From: Deltaproteobacteria bacterium
GTDB lineage: Bacteria; Myxococcota_A; Polyangia; Polyangiales; JADJMO01
Reading direction: 5' to 3'
Assembly: GCA_025363655.1 (NCBI GenBank)
Contig: JANYDK010000048.1
Location: 1 to 37,863, forward strand
Length of the DNA: 37,863 nt
This document shows, piece after piece, positions 1 to 8,306 of the stretch. Position 1 is the first letter of the stretch; every line of letters begins with the position of its first letter. The notes under the pieces were generated by a model. That model made no database searches. It worked only from the letters and a program-made list of their open reading frames with translations, and was not told the DNA's origin. Both the position numbers and the translations under genes were made by a program.

Positions 1-3000
1 CTCGCCTCGCTCGAGCACCCGGCGATCGTGCGCGCGCGCGATTTCGGCGTCCTCGAAGACGGTTCGCCCTACCTCGTCATGGAGCTGGTGGGAGGCAAGT
101 CGCTCCACCACATCCTCGAGACGCAGGTGCCGACGTGGCCCGTCGTCTGGTCGATCATCGATCAGGTGCTCTCCGCGCTCGCCCATGCGCACGCGCGCGG
201 CGTCATTCACGGCGATCTGAAACCACAGAACCTCGTCCTCGAGTCGTCGGGAGTTCACGTCACCGAACCGCGCGTCCACGTGCTCGACTTCGGGCTCGCG
301 TTCCTCCTCACCGATCGCCACGATCCGCGCCTCGACGGCGTCACCTCGGCGAAGCCGGCGATGCCCTACGGCGGTGGAACGCCTGGTTTCATGGCTCCCG
401 AGCAGATCCGTCGCGCCGTGCCGCACGTCGGGCCGCCGACCGATCTCTACGCGCTCGGGTGCATTCTCTATCAACTGCTCACGGGTCGCCCGCCCTACGT
501 GGCGATGCGCGATGGGCCCGACGGACCGGAGATCGACGAAGAGCTGCTGCTGAAGCTGCACAAGAGCGCGCCGGTGCCGACGCCGGCGCTCGACGACGAC
601 GTTCCGTCGGACGTGGCGACGATCGTCGTCCGTATGCTCGCCAAGAGGCCATGGCGACGCTTCGACTACGCAGGTGATCTCCGCAATCGCTGGGAGCGCG
701 TGCGCCCGACCGGACCGCTGACGCCCGCGACCGACGAGGCCGTCGGCAGCAGGCCGCTCGCCGAACGAGGCCCGACGACCGCACCCGACACGCGCGTCGA
801 CGTGCTCACGATCGCCGCCCCGCCGACCGAGAACATCTCGCCGACGGCAGGCCCGCCCGAGCTCCTCGGCCTGCGTCCGATCCCGCTCGTCGGCCGTGGA
901 AATGAGCGCACCGAGCTCTTCCGTCTCACCGATCTCGTCGCCAGCAGCGAAGGTCCGCGTCATCGCCTGGTGCTCATCCTCGGCGAAGCTGGCGTCGGCA
1001 AGAGTCGCCTCGCGGAGTGGATTTGCGAACGCGTGCACGAGCGCGCGCTGATGGTGCCGCTGCGTGCGCGCTATCGACGCGCCAACGGTCCGCTCGACGG
1101 GCTCAACGGCGCGGTGCTCATGCACTACGGACTCGAGCGCGTCGATCGCATCCTCGTCGAGCAGGCGCTGATCAACACCTGGGAAATCGAGAAGGACGAC
1201 GACGAAGGCATGACCTGGGTCGCAGCCACCGCCGAGTGGCTCCGCCCCTCCGCCTTCGACTCGACCTCGCCGTCGCAAGAACGCCGCTCGCGCGAGCGCG
1301 CGCCGATGGGGCCGACAGGCAAGCGCTTCACCCTCGACGAGCCCGAGCTGCGATGGCTCGTCATCCGCCGCGTCCTCGAACGCATCGGTCGCGATCGCCC
1401 AATTTTGATGTGGCTCGACGATTTTCACCACGCGCCGCCCAACACTTTCGACGGCCTGGCGAAGATTCGGCGAGAGGCGCGCAATCTCCGCATGCTCCTC
1501 GTCGCCACCGTTCGGCACGAGGCGCAAGTGGGCGATCACGCGCTCGAGCGTCGGCTCGAACAGCTGCGTCGAACGTTCGGAGGGCCGCGCATGCCGCTCG
1601 CGCCGCTCGATCCTGCCGACACGCACGCGCTCCTCCGCAGCGCGCTGCCGCTCGACGATCGCGCGCTTCGCGAGGCCGAGGCGCGGAGCAAAGGCAACCC
1701 GCTCTTCGCACTTCAGCTCGTGCACGCGTGGGCGCAGAACGGCGGGCTCGAGCTGGTCGGCACGCAATATCGAGTGCGCGACGAGGCGCTCTCGGGGCGC
1801 GTCACCACCACCGCCGATCTGTGGGACGAGCGGCTGCAAGCGCTCGATCCGGTGCATCGTCGCTCGGCCGAAGCAGCGTCCGCGCTCGGGAGCGAGTTCC
1901 GCGGCGACGTCCTCCGCCGCCTCATCGCCTTCATCGTCGGCATCGGCGGCTTCGGCGTCGAGGTCGCGCGCACGCTCGATTCGCTGCAACGCGCGCACAT
2001 CCTCGTCGCCACCAGCGAAGACCGCTTTCGCTTCCCCCACGCGCTCCTGCAAGAGCACCTCCTCTTCCGCCTCTCGCAGCGCGACGACGCACAAGCCGTC
2101 TTTCGCGCCGCGGCCGACGCGATCAAGATTCATCCCCTCGCCGGCACGCGCCGCGTGATTCGTCATCGCGTGCTCAACTTGCTGCGCGCGGGCGATGGTG
2201 ACGTCGCCGCCGAGGTGCTCCTCGGGTACGTGCAACAAGCTTGGAGCCGGGTCCGCGACGCCTCGCGCACCCTCGAAGATTTGGCGCTCCTCGATTTGCG
2301 TCGCCTCGACGTCGCCGCCAAAAAACCGACCGACGGTGATGGCGCCCCCTCGAGCGGCGCCGAAATCGCCTCCATCGCACCGCCTGCTCTCTCGCCGAAA
2401 TGGGCGGCGACGCACCTCCGCTGGCGCGCCGAAGCCTTGCGCCACGCCGGCCGCTTCGACGAAGCGAAAGAGGCGTCGGTGAAGGCTCGGAAGATCTTCG
2501 TCACCCAAGGTGACGAGCGCGACGAGGCGCAGTGCCTCCGGCTCCTCGGTCACATCGCCTCCGAGCAGGGCGATCCCAACGAAGGTCGCAAGCTCGTCGC
2601 GCGTGCGCTCGCCATCTTCGATCGCGTCGAGGACGAACAGGGACGCGCTCAGTGCGAAGTGGTCATCGGCGAGGTCGACTATCTGATTGGCGATCACGTC
2701 TCCGCGCGCGACGAGCTGCACCGCGGCGCACGGCGTTTCAAGGCGATCGGCGATCAGCTCGGCCGCGGCCAATGCCTCTTGCTCATCGGGTTGATCGAGC
2801 TCGCCGAGGGTGTCCTCCCGAAGTCGCGCGATCTCCTGCTCGAGGCGCGCGGCGAGTTCGACAGCATCGGCTATCGACTCGGCATCTGTCAGTGCGACAT
2901 CGCGCTCGCCCACGTCGACCACCGCGCCGGCGATCTCGAAGGCGCCAAGTCGCGCGCGCTCGGCACCCGCGACACACTGCGCGCGCTGGAAAATCCGCGC

Positions 3001-3492
3001 GGCACCGCCGGCTCCGAGCGCCTCTTGGCGATGATCGCCATCGATCAGGACGAGTCCGCCGTCGCCGGAAAGCACGCGCGCGCCGCGCTCGATCTCTATG
3101 AACGACTCGGCGATCCTTGGGGCGTCATCGAATCACGCCTGATCATCGCCCAAGAAGCGCTCCTCCGCGGCGCCGTCGCCGAGGCCGCGCTCGAGATCAA
3201 CGCCTGTGACGCGATCGACATCGACGAGGCCGAGCCGCAGCAACACCGCGCCCTCACCCGCGCCTGGCTCGCCGCCCTGACGAAGGACTGGAAGGGCGCC
3301 GCCGCTGCCATCGAAGAAGCGCAACGTGTCTTCCCCGATCGCCGCCGGATGGGCGATCACGCGCAACAGCTCCTCGCCCGCTTCGATCTCCAAGCCTGGA
3401 AAGAACCGGCCGGCGCGCTCGTCCACGACTGGGTCGAGGCGACCGCCGGATTGCGATCGACAGGGCAATTCGCGGTGATTCCAACGCTCTAA
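1..3492 (+). CDS. Ser/Thr protein kinase fused to AAA/STAND-like ATPase and TPR repeats (5' end outside window)
   Basis: The reading frame is open from base 1 with kinase-like residues before the first possible start, so the gene begins upstream; the P-loop and VAIK lysine lie outside the window. Visible parts in order: kinase catalytic loop HGDLKPQN (near 208), DFG (near 289), GTPGFMAPEQ activation-segment end, then a linker. A P-loop ATPase follows with Walker A GEAGVGKSR (near 982) and a Walker B-like ILMWLDDFHH (near 1402). The last third is made of Cys/Ala-rich TPR-type helical repeats (roughly 2400-3300). This kinase-ATPase-TPR order is common in myxobacterial cytoplasmic signalling proteins; the ATPase-TPR half resembles MalT/PknK-type regulators. 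The catalytic loop reads HGD rather than HRD, so it is a non-RD kinase, usually not controlled by activation-loop phosphorylation. No membrane helix is seen. The stop codon overlaps that of the convergent gene by 4 bp. Substrate unknown. Confidence 0.93.
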   Translation, partial: LASLEHPAIVRARDFGVLEDGSPYLVMELVGGKSLHHILETQVPTWPVVWSIIDQVLSALAHAHARGVIHGDLKPQNLVLESSGVHVTEPRVHVLDFGLAFLLTDRHDPRLDGVTSAKPAMPYGGGTPGFMAPEQIRRAVPHVGPPTDLYALGCILYQLLTGRPPYVAMRDGPDGPEIDEELLLKLHKSAPVPTPALDDDVPSDVATIVVRMLAKRPWRRFDYAGDLRNRWERVRPTGPLTPATDEAVGSRPLAERGPTTAPDTRVDVLTIAAPPTENISPTAGPPELLGLRPIPLVGRGNERTELFRLTDLVASSEGPRHRLVLILGEAGVGKSRLAEWICERVHERALMVPLRARYRRANGPLDGLNGAVLMHYGLERVDRILVEQALINTWEIEKDDDEGMTWVAATAEWLRPSAFDSTSPSQERRSRERAPMGPTGKRFTLDEPELRWLVIRRVLERIGRDRPILMWLDDFHHAPPNTFDGLAKIRREARNLRMLLVATVRHEAQVGDHALERRLEQLRRTFGGPRMPLAPLDPADTHALLRSALPLDDRALREAEARSKGNPLFALQLVHAWAQNGGLELVGTQYRVRDEALSGRVTTTADLWDERLQALDPVHRRSAEAASALGSEFRGDVLRRLIAFIVGIGGFGVEVARTLDSLQRAHILVATSEDRFRFPHALLQEHLLFRLSQRDDAQAVFRAAADAIKIHPLAGTRRVIRHRVLNLLRAGDGDVAAEVLLGYVQQAWSRVRDASRTLEDLALLDLRRLDVAAKKPTDGDGAPSSGAEIASIAPPALSPKWAATHLRWRAEALRHAGRFDEAKEASVKARKIFVTQGDERDEAQCLRLLGHIASEQGDPNEGRKLVARALAIFDRVEDEQGRAQCEVVIGEVDYLIGDHVSARDELHRGARRFKAIGDQLGRGQCLLLIGLIELAEGVLPKSRDLLLEARGEFDSIGYRLGICQCDIALAHVDHRAGDLEGAKSRALGTRDTLRALENPRGTAGSERLLAMIAIDQDESAVAGKHARAALDLYERLGDPWGVIESRLIIAQEALLRGAVAEAALEINACDAIDIDEAEPQQHRALTRAWLAALTKDWKGAAAAIEEAQRVFPDRRRMGDHAQQLLARFDLQAWKEPAGALVHDWVEATAGLRSTGQFAVIPTL

Positions 3493-3836
3493 GGCACGCC
3501 GAAGATCTCGCGACTCAAGAGGCCGAGCCCCAGGCTGGCGGCGTTCGCCAACATCGACCAGAGGAACGCCTGGCGCAGACCGAAGAGCGCGAGAAAGACG
3601 CCTTCGACGAGGACCGCGAAGGTCTCGGCCGCGACCGCCATCCAGAGGTAGCTGCTCTGGATGAGCCGCGGAAAGACGAACCACACGAAGGGATGCGTGA
3701 TCGCGCTCGCGCCGAACGCGAGCAACGTGCGCTGGAGCGAGCTCCGCTTCGTCGACTCGAGGGCGCGACGATAGATCGGCACCTCGACGATCTGGGTGAA
3801 GAGGAACGCGCGGATCCAGAGGACGAGGATGCTCAT
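3489..3836 (-). CDS. Small polytopic membrane protein, unknown function
   Basis: This encodes 115 residues starting MSILVLWIRAFLF. A longer open frame extends upstream, but it is Arg-rich shadow sequence inside the preceding gene. The ATG at 3836 overlaps the upstream TGA as ATGA, so translational coupling is likely. The protein has three to four hydrophobic segments (around residues 3-20, 40-60, 65-85 and 90-108) and almost no soluble part. Some charged residues sit between the first two helices (YRRALESTKRSS). I recognise no family. It is the last gene of a minus-strand unit whose other members are a DHH phosphoesterase, a MYXO-CTERM protein and a larger membrane protein; the tight coupling to the latter suggests the two membrane proteins work together. 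Confidence 0.75.
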   Translation of the reverse strand: MSILVLWIRAFLFTQIVEVPIYRRALESTKRSSLQRTLLAFGASAITHPFVWFVFPRLIQSSYLWMAVAAETFAVLVEGVFLALFGLRQAFLWSMLANAASLGLGLLSREIFGVP

Positions 3837-4891
3837 CGCGAGGGTGATGCTACGAGGGTCGTCCGGACGGCCGCCACGGCGCCGAAGAGCCGCCCCTCGC
3901 AGAAGAGGAGCGCGGCCACCGCCAGCTCGAGATGGCCGTGAAAGATGGCCAGGCGCAGATACCCGAGCCGAGCCGCCGCGAGATCGAGCACCGCCCAACC
4001 CGCGATGAAGAGCGAGCTGGCGAGGGCGATTGCCACCACCGGCAGGCCGAGCTCCGCGAGGATCGCGCGAACGCTGCTGGCGAAGGGCCTCGGCGCTTCT
4101 CGCTCGCGGGCGTCCTCGGGAACGAAGCGAAGCCAGATCGCGTAGTGCACCGACTGCGCGAAGGCGAAGAAGAGGAGCAGCGCCAGCGCGAGCGAGCTGG
4201 TGACGTCGGGCGCGACGGTGGTCGCCAAGTTGAACACGTCGAACGTCGGCTGCGTGCCGCGCAGGCCGCCGAGCCGGTCGACGACGGTCGGCCCGAAGAC
4301 GAGGACGAACGCGCTCGCGACGGCGAACGCGACGACGACGAACCATCGCGCGCCGGCGTTTTTCCGGGCGATTGCGATCCACAGGCCGAAGGCCACGAGG
4401 TTGTGCGCATGCGCGAAGAAGACGTCGGCGACGAAGCCGACACGACGGGCGATGCTGAAGACCGCGGCGGCACCGACGAGGATCGCGGTCTTGCGCACGA
4501 GGCTCCCGCGCGCGACCAGCGCGGCGCCGAAGACCGCGAAGATGCCGACGGTCACGCTCGGGTGGTAGCTGACTGCGGCGAGCGGGATGCCGATGCCGAG
4601 CACGACGGGCCACCGCCGATGCAAACCTTCGCGCGCGACGAGGTATCGAAGGTCTGCGAGCAGATGCGGCACGCCGAGAATGACGGGACCGAGCGCGAGG
4701 AGCCAGAGCGGCGCCACCATCGTGAGCACGAGCGAGATCGCGATCGTCGTGACTCCGACGAGCGCGACGCGCGACGCGCGAGCTCGATAGAGCGGCGCCA
4801 GCCGCGGGCCGAAGAGACGTAAAATAAAGCTCCGGACGAGGTCCGCGGGGCGAACGACCTGCTCGAGGGCGCGGGCCGGAAGCGAGCTCAT
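3833..4891 (-). CDS. Polytopic membrane protein with intramembrane His motifs (distantly Brp/Blh-like?)
   Basis: This 352-residue protein has about eight to nine hydrophobic helices. The ATG at 4891 overlaps the stop of the upstream gene (ATGA), and its own stop overlaps the next start in the same way. Histidines recur in or beside helices: GVPHLLADLRY, FFAHAHNLVAFGLW, FAQSVHYAIWL and FHGHLELAV. A set of membrane-embedded His residues is what Brp/Blh carotene dioxygenases and some other diiron membrane enzymes use to bind metal, and the spacing HxH...H...HxH is suggestive. I cannot align it convincingly, so the enzyme idea is an inference. Otherwise it is a conserved hypothetical integral membrane protein. 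The G/C bias at third positions matches its neighbours. Confidence 0.85.
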   Translation of the reverse strand: MSSLPARALEQVVRPADLVRSFILRLFGPRLAPLYRARASRVALVGVTTIAISLVLTMVAPLWLLALGPVILGVPHLLADLRYLVAREGLHRRWPVVLGIGIPLAAVSYHPSVTVGIFAVFGAALVARGSLVRKTAILVGAAAVFSIARRVGFVADVFFAHAHNLVAFGLWIAIARKNAGARWFVVVAFAVASAFVLVFGPTVVDRLGGLRGTQPTFDVFNLATTVAPDVTSSLALALLLFFAFAQSVHYAIWLRFVPEDAREREAPRPFASSVRAILAELGLPVVAIALASSLFIAGWAVLDLAAARLGYLRLAIFHGHLELAVAALLFCEGRLFGAVAAVRTTLVASPSR

Positions 4892-5361
4892 CGCGATGCG
4901 TCGGTTCGCTTCCGTCGACGACGAGTCAGCATCGAGATCGCCGGGACGAGCAACGCGAGGCCAAAGGCCCCCACCTCGGAGGCTCTACCGTACGTGCATC
5001 CGCCCCCGCCGCCACCGCCACCACCGCCACCGTCAGCAGTGCCGCCATCCGTGCTCGCAGCAGGTCCACATGGATACTGGATGGCAGTCGGCGGCAGGCC
5101 GTCGGCGCCGAGGCACCTGGTGCATGGCGCCTTGCCCGGCGTTCCCCCGCCGAGCCCGCCACCGACGGGACACGTCGTATTGGCGCACGTGCCGCTGAAG
5201 AGGACCGTCCCCCCATCTGGCTTGTCGCACGTCGAGCACGGATCGGCCTCTTTCTTCCCGCGACAGAGCTCGGTGTCGGAAGGCAGGAGGTCGGCCGCTG
5301 CGCTCGACGCGAAGAGCACCGACGAGAGCGCGCAAGGCACGAGAGCTCGAAGAATCCTCAT
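4888..5361 (-). CDS. Secreted Cys-rich protein with MYXO-CTERM-like sorting tail
   Basis: This is a 157-residue protein. The start at 5361 (MRILRALVPCALSSVLF) gives a clean Sec signal peptide ending near AAA-D24; the open frame continues upstream only as shadow sequence. The mature part has paired cysteines (CSTC, CTRC and others, about nine) likely to form disulfides. A 12-glycine run (about 110-121) follows, then a single Cys (about 122), a hydrophobic helix (VGAFGLALLVPAISML) and RRRRKR at the C-terminus. Cys-helix-Arg cluster is the layout of MYXO-CTERM signals, which are processed by myxosortases to anchor proteins at the myxobacterial surface. The gene starts 10 bp after the DHH phosphoesterase and overlaps the next gene by 4 bp. 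Its function beyond surface display is unknown. Confidence 0.85.
   Translation of the reverse strand: MRILRALVPCALSSVLFASSAAADLLPSDTELCRGKKEADPCSTCDKPDGGTVLFSGTCANTTCPVGGGLGGGTPGKAPCTRCLGADGLPPTAIQYPCGPAASTDGGTADGGGGGGGGGGGCTYGRASEVGAFGLALLVPAISMLTRRRRKRTDASR
5003..5040 (-). repeat. Simple repeat encoding a poly-glycine linker
   Basis: This is a run of GGN codons on the minus strand (CCN triplets on plus) inside the MYXO-CTERM protein. It forms the flexible spacer just before the sorting-signal Cys. Confidence 0.8.
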
Positions 5362-5371
5362 GGGTGCTCGC

Positions 5372-6541
5372 TCAATCTCCGTTGTGCTTCTCGGAGTGTC
5401 GTCGTTTCGGCGCCAGCTCGGGCACCACGCGCGCGAGGCGACCGAGCACGGTCTGCGAGACGATCTCCCAGAGCGCGTCGCTGTTCTCGCAATCGGCGAT
5501 GAGGCCGAGCGGAATCTGGAAACCGCCCTTGTCGGCGCGACCACCACCGTAAGGTTTGCCGTCGCGATCACGACCGAAGGCCGTTTGCATGAAGACGGCA
5601 GGATCGACGCTCGGGCTGGTGGTGCGGAGCGAGCCGTCGATGCGATCTTCGACGACGCCGAAGACGAGCGCGGTGTCGATGTCTTCGCGCTTGAGGATGT
5701 AGTCGGCAGCCGCGCCGATGGCGTCACGATCACCGACCGGCACGCGCCCAACGCCGGCGATGGCGAAGTCGCGGACCACGAGGAGGCTCTCGAGCGCGTG
5801 CCCGAGCACGTCCATCGCCGCCGCGCTGACGGTACGACGCCCCACCCGCTTGAGGACGTCGCCGTCGCAATAGGCCTTGGTGTACGCCGCCGCGGCGAAA
5901 TCGGCGGGCGTGGCGTTGGTGAAGTCGTCGGTGTCGGTCTGGATGCCGAAGAGCAGCGCGGTGGCGACGCGCGCGTCGTCACGTCGTTCGCCGGAGAGCG
6001 GCGACAGTCCCGCCTGCAGGTACTCGGCGTAGATCGACGACGACGCGCCCATCGCGGTGCGGATGTCGATGTGCGGCGCGTCGAGCTTCCCGCCGCCCTG
6101 CCGGTGGTGATCGACGATGGTGAGGAGCTTGAGATCGGCGGGGAGATCGAGCCCCGACTCGACGACCGAGGTGTCGACCAGCGAGTAGAACTTGAAAGCG
6201 GAGAGATCGGCCGCGCTCGAGATCATCGTCATCTCGACGTTGAGCAGCTTCACGAGCGCGCGGTTCTCGCGATGAGACACCGGCAAAACGTGAGCGATCG
6301 CGCACGGCACCCCGAGGCTCTCGCAGATGCGCTGATGCGCGAGCGCGCACCCGATGGCGTCTGGATCGGGATGCCCCGTCAGCAGCACCACGACCGGCGC
6401 ACCGCCGATGCTCGAGAGCGCACGCTCGAGCGACACCGCCGGAGGAACGCTCGGAATCACCGGGCTCGCGAGCGGCGTCTGCAGCGTGGCAAACGCGCCC
6501 GTCGTCAACGCCCCGGCGTCGCGCAGCGCACCTTTTTCCAT
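5372..6541 (-). CDS. DHH-family phosphoesterase (NrnA/RecJ-like fold)
   Basis: This protein has 389 residues from ATG 6541; a GTG at 6580 would add 13 residues and cannot be excluded, as neither start has a clear ribosome site. DHH-family metal-binding motifs are visible: motif I HPDPDAIG (His57, Asp59, Asp61), motif II LVDTS (about 121-125) and motif III DHH (144-146). A DHHA1-type glycine-rich end, GGGRADKGG, follows near residue 345; the usual GGGH reads GGGR. Such enzymes hydrolyse phosphodiester or phosphoanhydride bonds: NrnA acts on short oligoribonucleotides and pAp, and other members act on cyclic dinucleotides. The substrate cannot be told from sequence alone. The protein is cytoplasmic. 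It is the first gene of the minus-strand unit ending at 3489. Confidence 0.9.
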   Translation of the reverse strand: MEKGALRDAGALTTGAFATLQTPLASPVIPSVPPAVSLERALSSIGGAPVVVLLTGHPDPDAIGCALAHQRICESLGVPCAIAHVLPVSHRENRALVKLLNVEMTMISSAADLSAFKFYSLVDTSVVESGLDLPADLKLLTIVDHHRQGGGKLDAPHIDIRTAMGASSSIYAEYLQAGLSPLSGERRDDARVATALLFGIQTDTDDFTNATPADFAAAAYTKAYCDGDVLKRVGRRTVSAAAMDVLGHALESLLVVRDFAIAGVGRVPVGDRDAIGAAADYILKREDIDTALVFGVVEDRIDGSLRTTSPSVDPAVFMQTAFGRDRDGKPYGGGRADKGGFQIPLGLIADCENSDALWEIVSQTVLGRLARVVPELAPKRRHSEKHNGD

Positions 6542-6634
6542 CGTCCGGAGTCTACGCCCCTTCGCGCGCGGGGACGACACCCTGCGCCGAACTCGCCCAC
6601 CCGCCCGTCGTCTCCTTACGTTCAGCCTTGCACA

Positions 6635-7321
6635 ATGCGGTGCATAATTTACTTATACATACTCGCCACGGCCTGTGTGCGCATGCCGGATCTCGAAGAG
6701 AAGAGAGATACCGCGCCTGCACCTGCGCCCGCACCGGCACCGGCACCGGCACCGGCACCCGCACCCGCACCGGCACCCGCACCGGCACCCGCGCCTGCAC
6801 CCGCGCCCTTCTCACCCTCCGCCTGGAACCAAACCCAAGGTCACTGGACCTTCCTCGACGATGGCTCCGTCGCCTCCGACGGGAAAATCATGAGCTCGCT
6901 CCTCTTCTCCAACGAGCGACCCGTCCGAGACTTCGATCTCTCCGTCGAGGTCCTCTTCGAGCGCGCGGAATCGTCCGCTGGAATTCTCTTTCGCGAGGTC
7001 GGCGACGACTTCCTCCACGACGCGACCTTCTATCAATTCGAGTGGTACACGGACGGCAGTCACCATCCAAAGCGGCTCTCCCTGATGCGGAAGAATCCGT
7101 ACTGGATCCAGCTCGTCACGCCGCGCTCGCCGAGCGCAACGTACGATCGGTGGTACGTCTACCGGATACGCGCCGCAGGCGATCACCTGCAGAGCTGGCT
7201 CGACGGTGAGCTGCAGTTCGACGTCCACGACGTGACGTTCGTCCGCGAAGGGCGCATCGCGCTGCACTGCTTCATGCCGCGAGAGGTGAAGTTCCGCAAC
7301 TTCACGCTGACGCGGCTCTGA
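6635..7321 (+). CDS. Probable lipoprotein with Pro-Ala repeat linker and laminin-G/DUF1080-like domain
   Basis: This encodes 228 residues from ATG 6635 (MRCIIYLYILATACV). The N-terminus is short and hydrophobic, with Cys at position 14 in a weak lipobox (ATAC), so a lipid-anchored envelope protein is likely. Residues about 26-58 are a Pro-Ala dipeptide repeat, a spacer through or away from the envelope. The rest, from about 60, looks like a concanavalin-type beta-sandwich. The pattern of a Trp-containing opening strand, AGILFR, an FYQFEWY segment, WYVYRIRAAG and a closing FRNFTLTRL resembles DUF1080 (3-keto-disaccharide hydrolase) and LamG-type carbohydrate-binding domains. No catalytic residue can be assigned, so glycan binding is the safer reading. 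The start region (6635-6665) is noticeably AT-rich. The upstream open frame to 4994 is a shadow of the minus-strand genes. Confidence 0.82.
   Translation: MRCIIYLYILATACVRMPDLEEKRDTAPAPAPAPAPAPAPAPAPAPAPAPAPAPAPAPFSPSAWNQTQGHWTFLDDGSVASDGKIMSSLLFSNERPVRDFDLSVEVLFERAESSAGILFREVGDDFLHDATFYQFEWYTDGSHHPKRLSLMRKNPYWIQLVTPRSPSATYDRWYVYRIRAAGDHLQSWLDGELQFDVHDVTFVREGRIALHCFMPREVKFRNFTLTRL
6715..6810 (+). repeat. Degenerate hexanucleotide tandem repeat (Pro-Ala codons)
   Basis: About 16 copies of CCNGCN-type hexamers (mostly CCGGCA and CCCGCA) encode the PA linker of the lipoprotein. Related hexamer arrays occur at 8143, 12723 and 26046. Confidence 0.9.
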
Positions 7322-7330
7322 GCGCCGGCG

Positions 7331-8095
7331 TCACTCGCCCATCGACAAATCGACCGACAATTTCAGCTGCGCGGTAGGCACCCAGTAGTTCATGGGAGGC
7401 GAGTCGCTGTTGCCGCCGGTCGACCACTTTTGGTAGCCGGCGACGCCGACGTCGAAGCCGAGGCCGAGCAAGCCGATGGCGATTTCGGCGCCGAGGCGTG
7501 CTTCGAGGCCGACGCCGGAGCCGGAGGTGTTGTTGCCGCGGCTCCAGTCGAGCGTTTCGCAGGACGAGCTGAGCGGGGAGTAGCTGCGCGTGCACGACTC
7601 GTTGGTGTCGAGGTGCCAATAGAGGAAGCCGAAGTCGAGGTGCGACGACGTCCGGAACTGCCAGAACCCGGGTTTTCCCGTGGCGTGAAGGCGCTTCGAG
7701 AAACCGAAGGCCCACTCGAGTTGGTAAACGTCGTTCTTGTCGTTGTTCGCGGTCGTCGCCGTCGTCAGGCGATAGTAGGCGCCGATGCCCGGCCGCATGT
7801 TGAAGCGGAGCTCCAACCCCGAACCGCGCAGACTGCCTGATTTCCCGTGCTCGGCGCTGCTCGGGAGCTGAATCGTGCCGAAGCGCTCGACGAGCGAGAT
7901 GGCGACGTTGCCCCAGCGCCCCTTGAGCGGATCGACCTTCGGGCCGGTCGGCTTGTCCTTCGCGCTCGTCGGCGGCGGCAGCTCTTCTTTCGGATCGCCG
8001 GGCGCAGCTTGGGCGCGCGCAAGCGTCGGCATCATCGCGACGGACGCGAAGGACGCGAGGGCCGCGCACAGCGGAAGGAGGAGACGCCGGGACAT
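7331..8095 (-). CDS. Secreted/outer-membrane protein of unknown function
   Basis: The protein has 254 residues from ATG 8095 (MSRRLLLPLCAALASF), giving a signal peptide cleaved near ARA-QA (about residue 30). The frame is open another 150 bases upstream, but that part would put the signal peptide internal and codes only for a PA-rich repeat, so 8095 is preferred; AAAGAG lies about 10 bases upstream. After a Pro/Lys-rich linker come alternating polar/hydrophobic stretches such as SGLELRFNMRPG, YQLEWAFGF, SHLDFGFLYW, VGLEARLGAEIAIG and AQLKLSVDLS. These are typical of beta-barrel outer membrane proteins, here of about 10-12 strands. One Cys pair (SCTRS, SCET) may close a loop. It is convergent with the lipoprotein ending at 7321. 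Confidence 0.85.
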   Translation of the reverse strand: MSRRLLLPLCAALASFASVAMMPTLARAQAAPGDPKEELPPPTSAKDKPTGPKVDPLKGRWGNVAISLVERFGTIQLPSSAEHGKSGSLRGSGLELRFNMRPGIGAYYRLTTATTANNDKNDVYQLEWAFGFSKRLHATGKPGFWQFRTSSHLDFGFLYWHLDTNESCTRSYSPLSSSCETLDWSRGNNTSGSGVGLEARLGAEIAIGLLGLGFDVGVAGYQKWSTGGNSDSPPMNYWVPTAQLKLSVDLSMGE

Positions 8096-8142
8096 GAGCA
8101 GCGGCTCTTTGCGCGGAAAGGGGCGGTCGGCAAGGGAATCGA

Positions 8143-8205
8143 GCGGGCGCGGGTGCGGGCGCGGCTGCGGCGCGGGTGCAGGTGCGGGCGCGGGTGCACC
8201 TGCGG
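8143..8205. repeat. Hexanucleotide (GCGGGY-type) repeat in a 5' leader
   Basis: This is a degenerate tandem array of GCGGGC/GCGGGT/GCAGGT hexamers between the divergent genes at 8095 and 8307. On the minus strand it would read Pro-Ala, but it lies upstream of the signal peptide, so here it appears to be non-coding leader or promoter DNA. Confidence 0.75.
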
Positions 8206-8306
8206 ACACCCTTGGAGGAAACCTCTTCTCTCGACACCGATCGGACACATCGGTCGGCGGCGTGTGCTACGTGCACTTGCTGGGCTGGGTGATGCGGGAC
8301 GAGGAC

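Noticed and set aside
4994-6634. Plus-strand open frame upstream of the PA-repeat lipoprotein
   Set aside because: It is antisense to the DHH phosphoesterase and MYXO-CTERM genes. The lipoprotein signal peptide starts at 6635.
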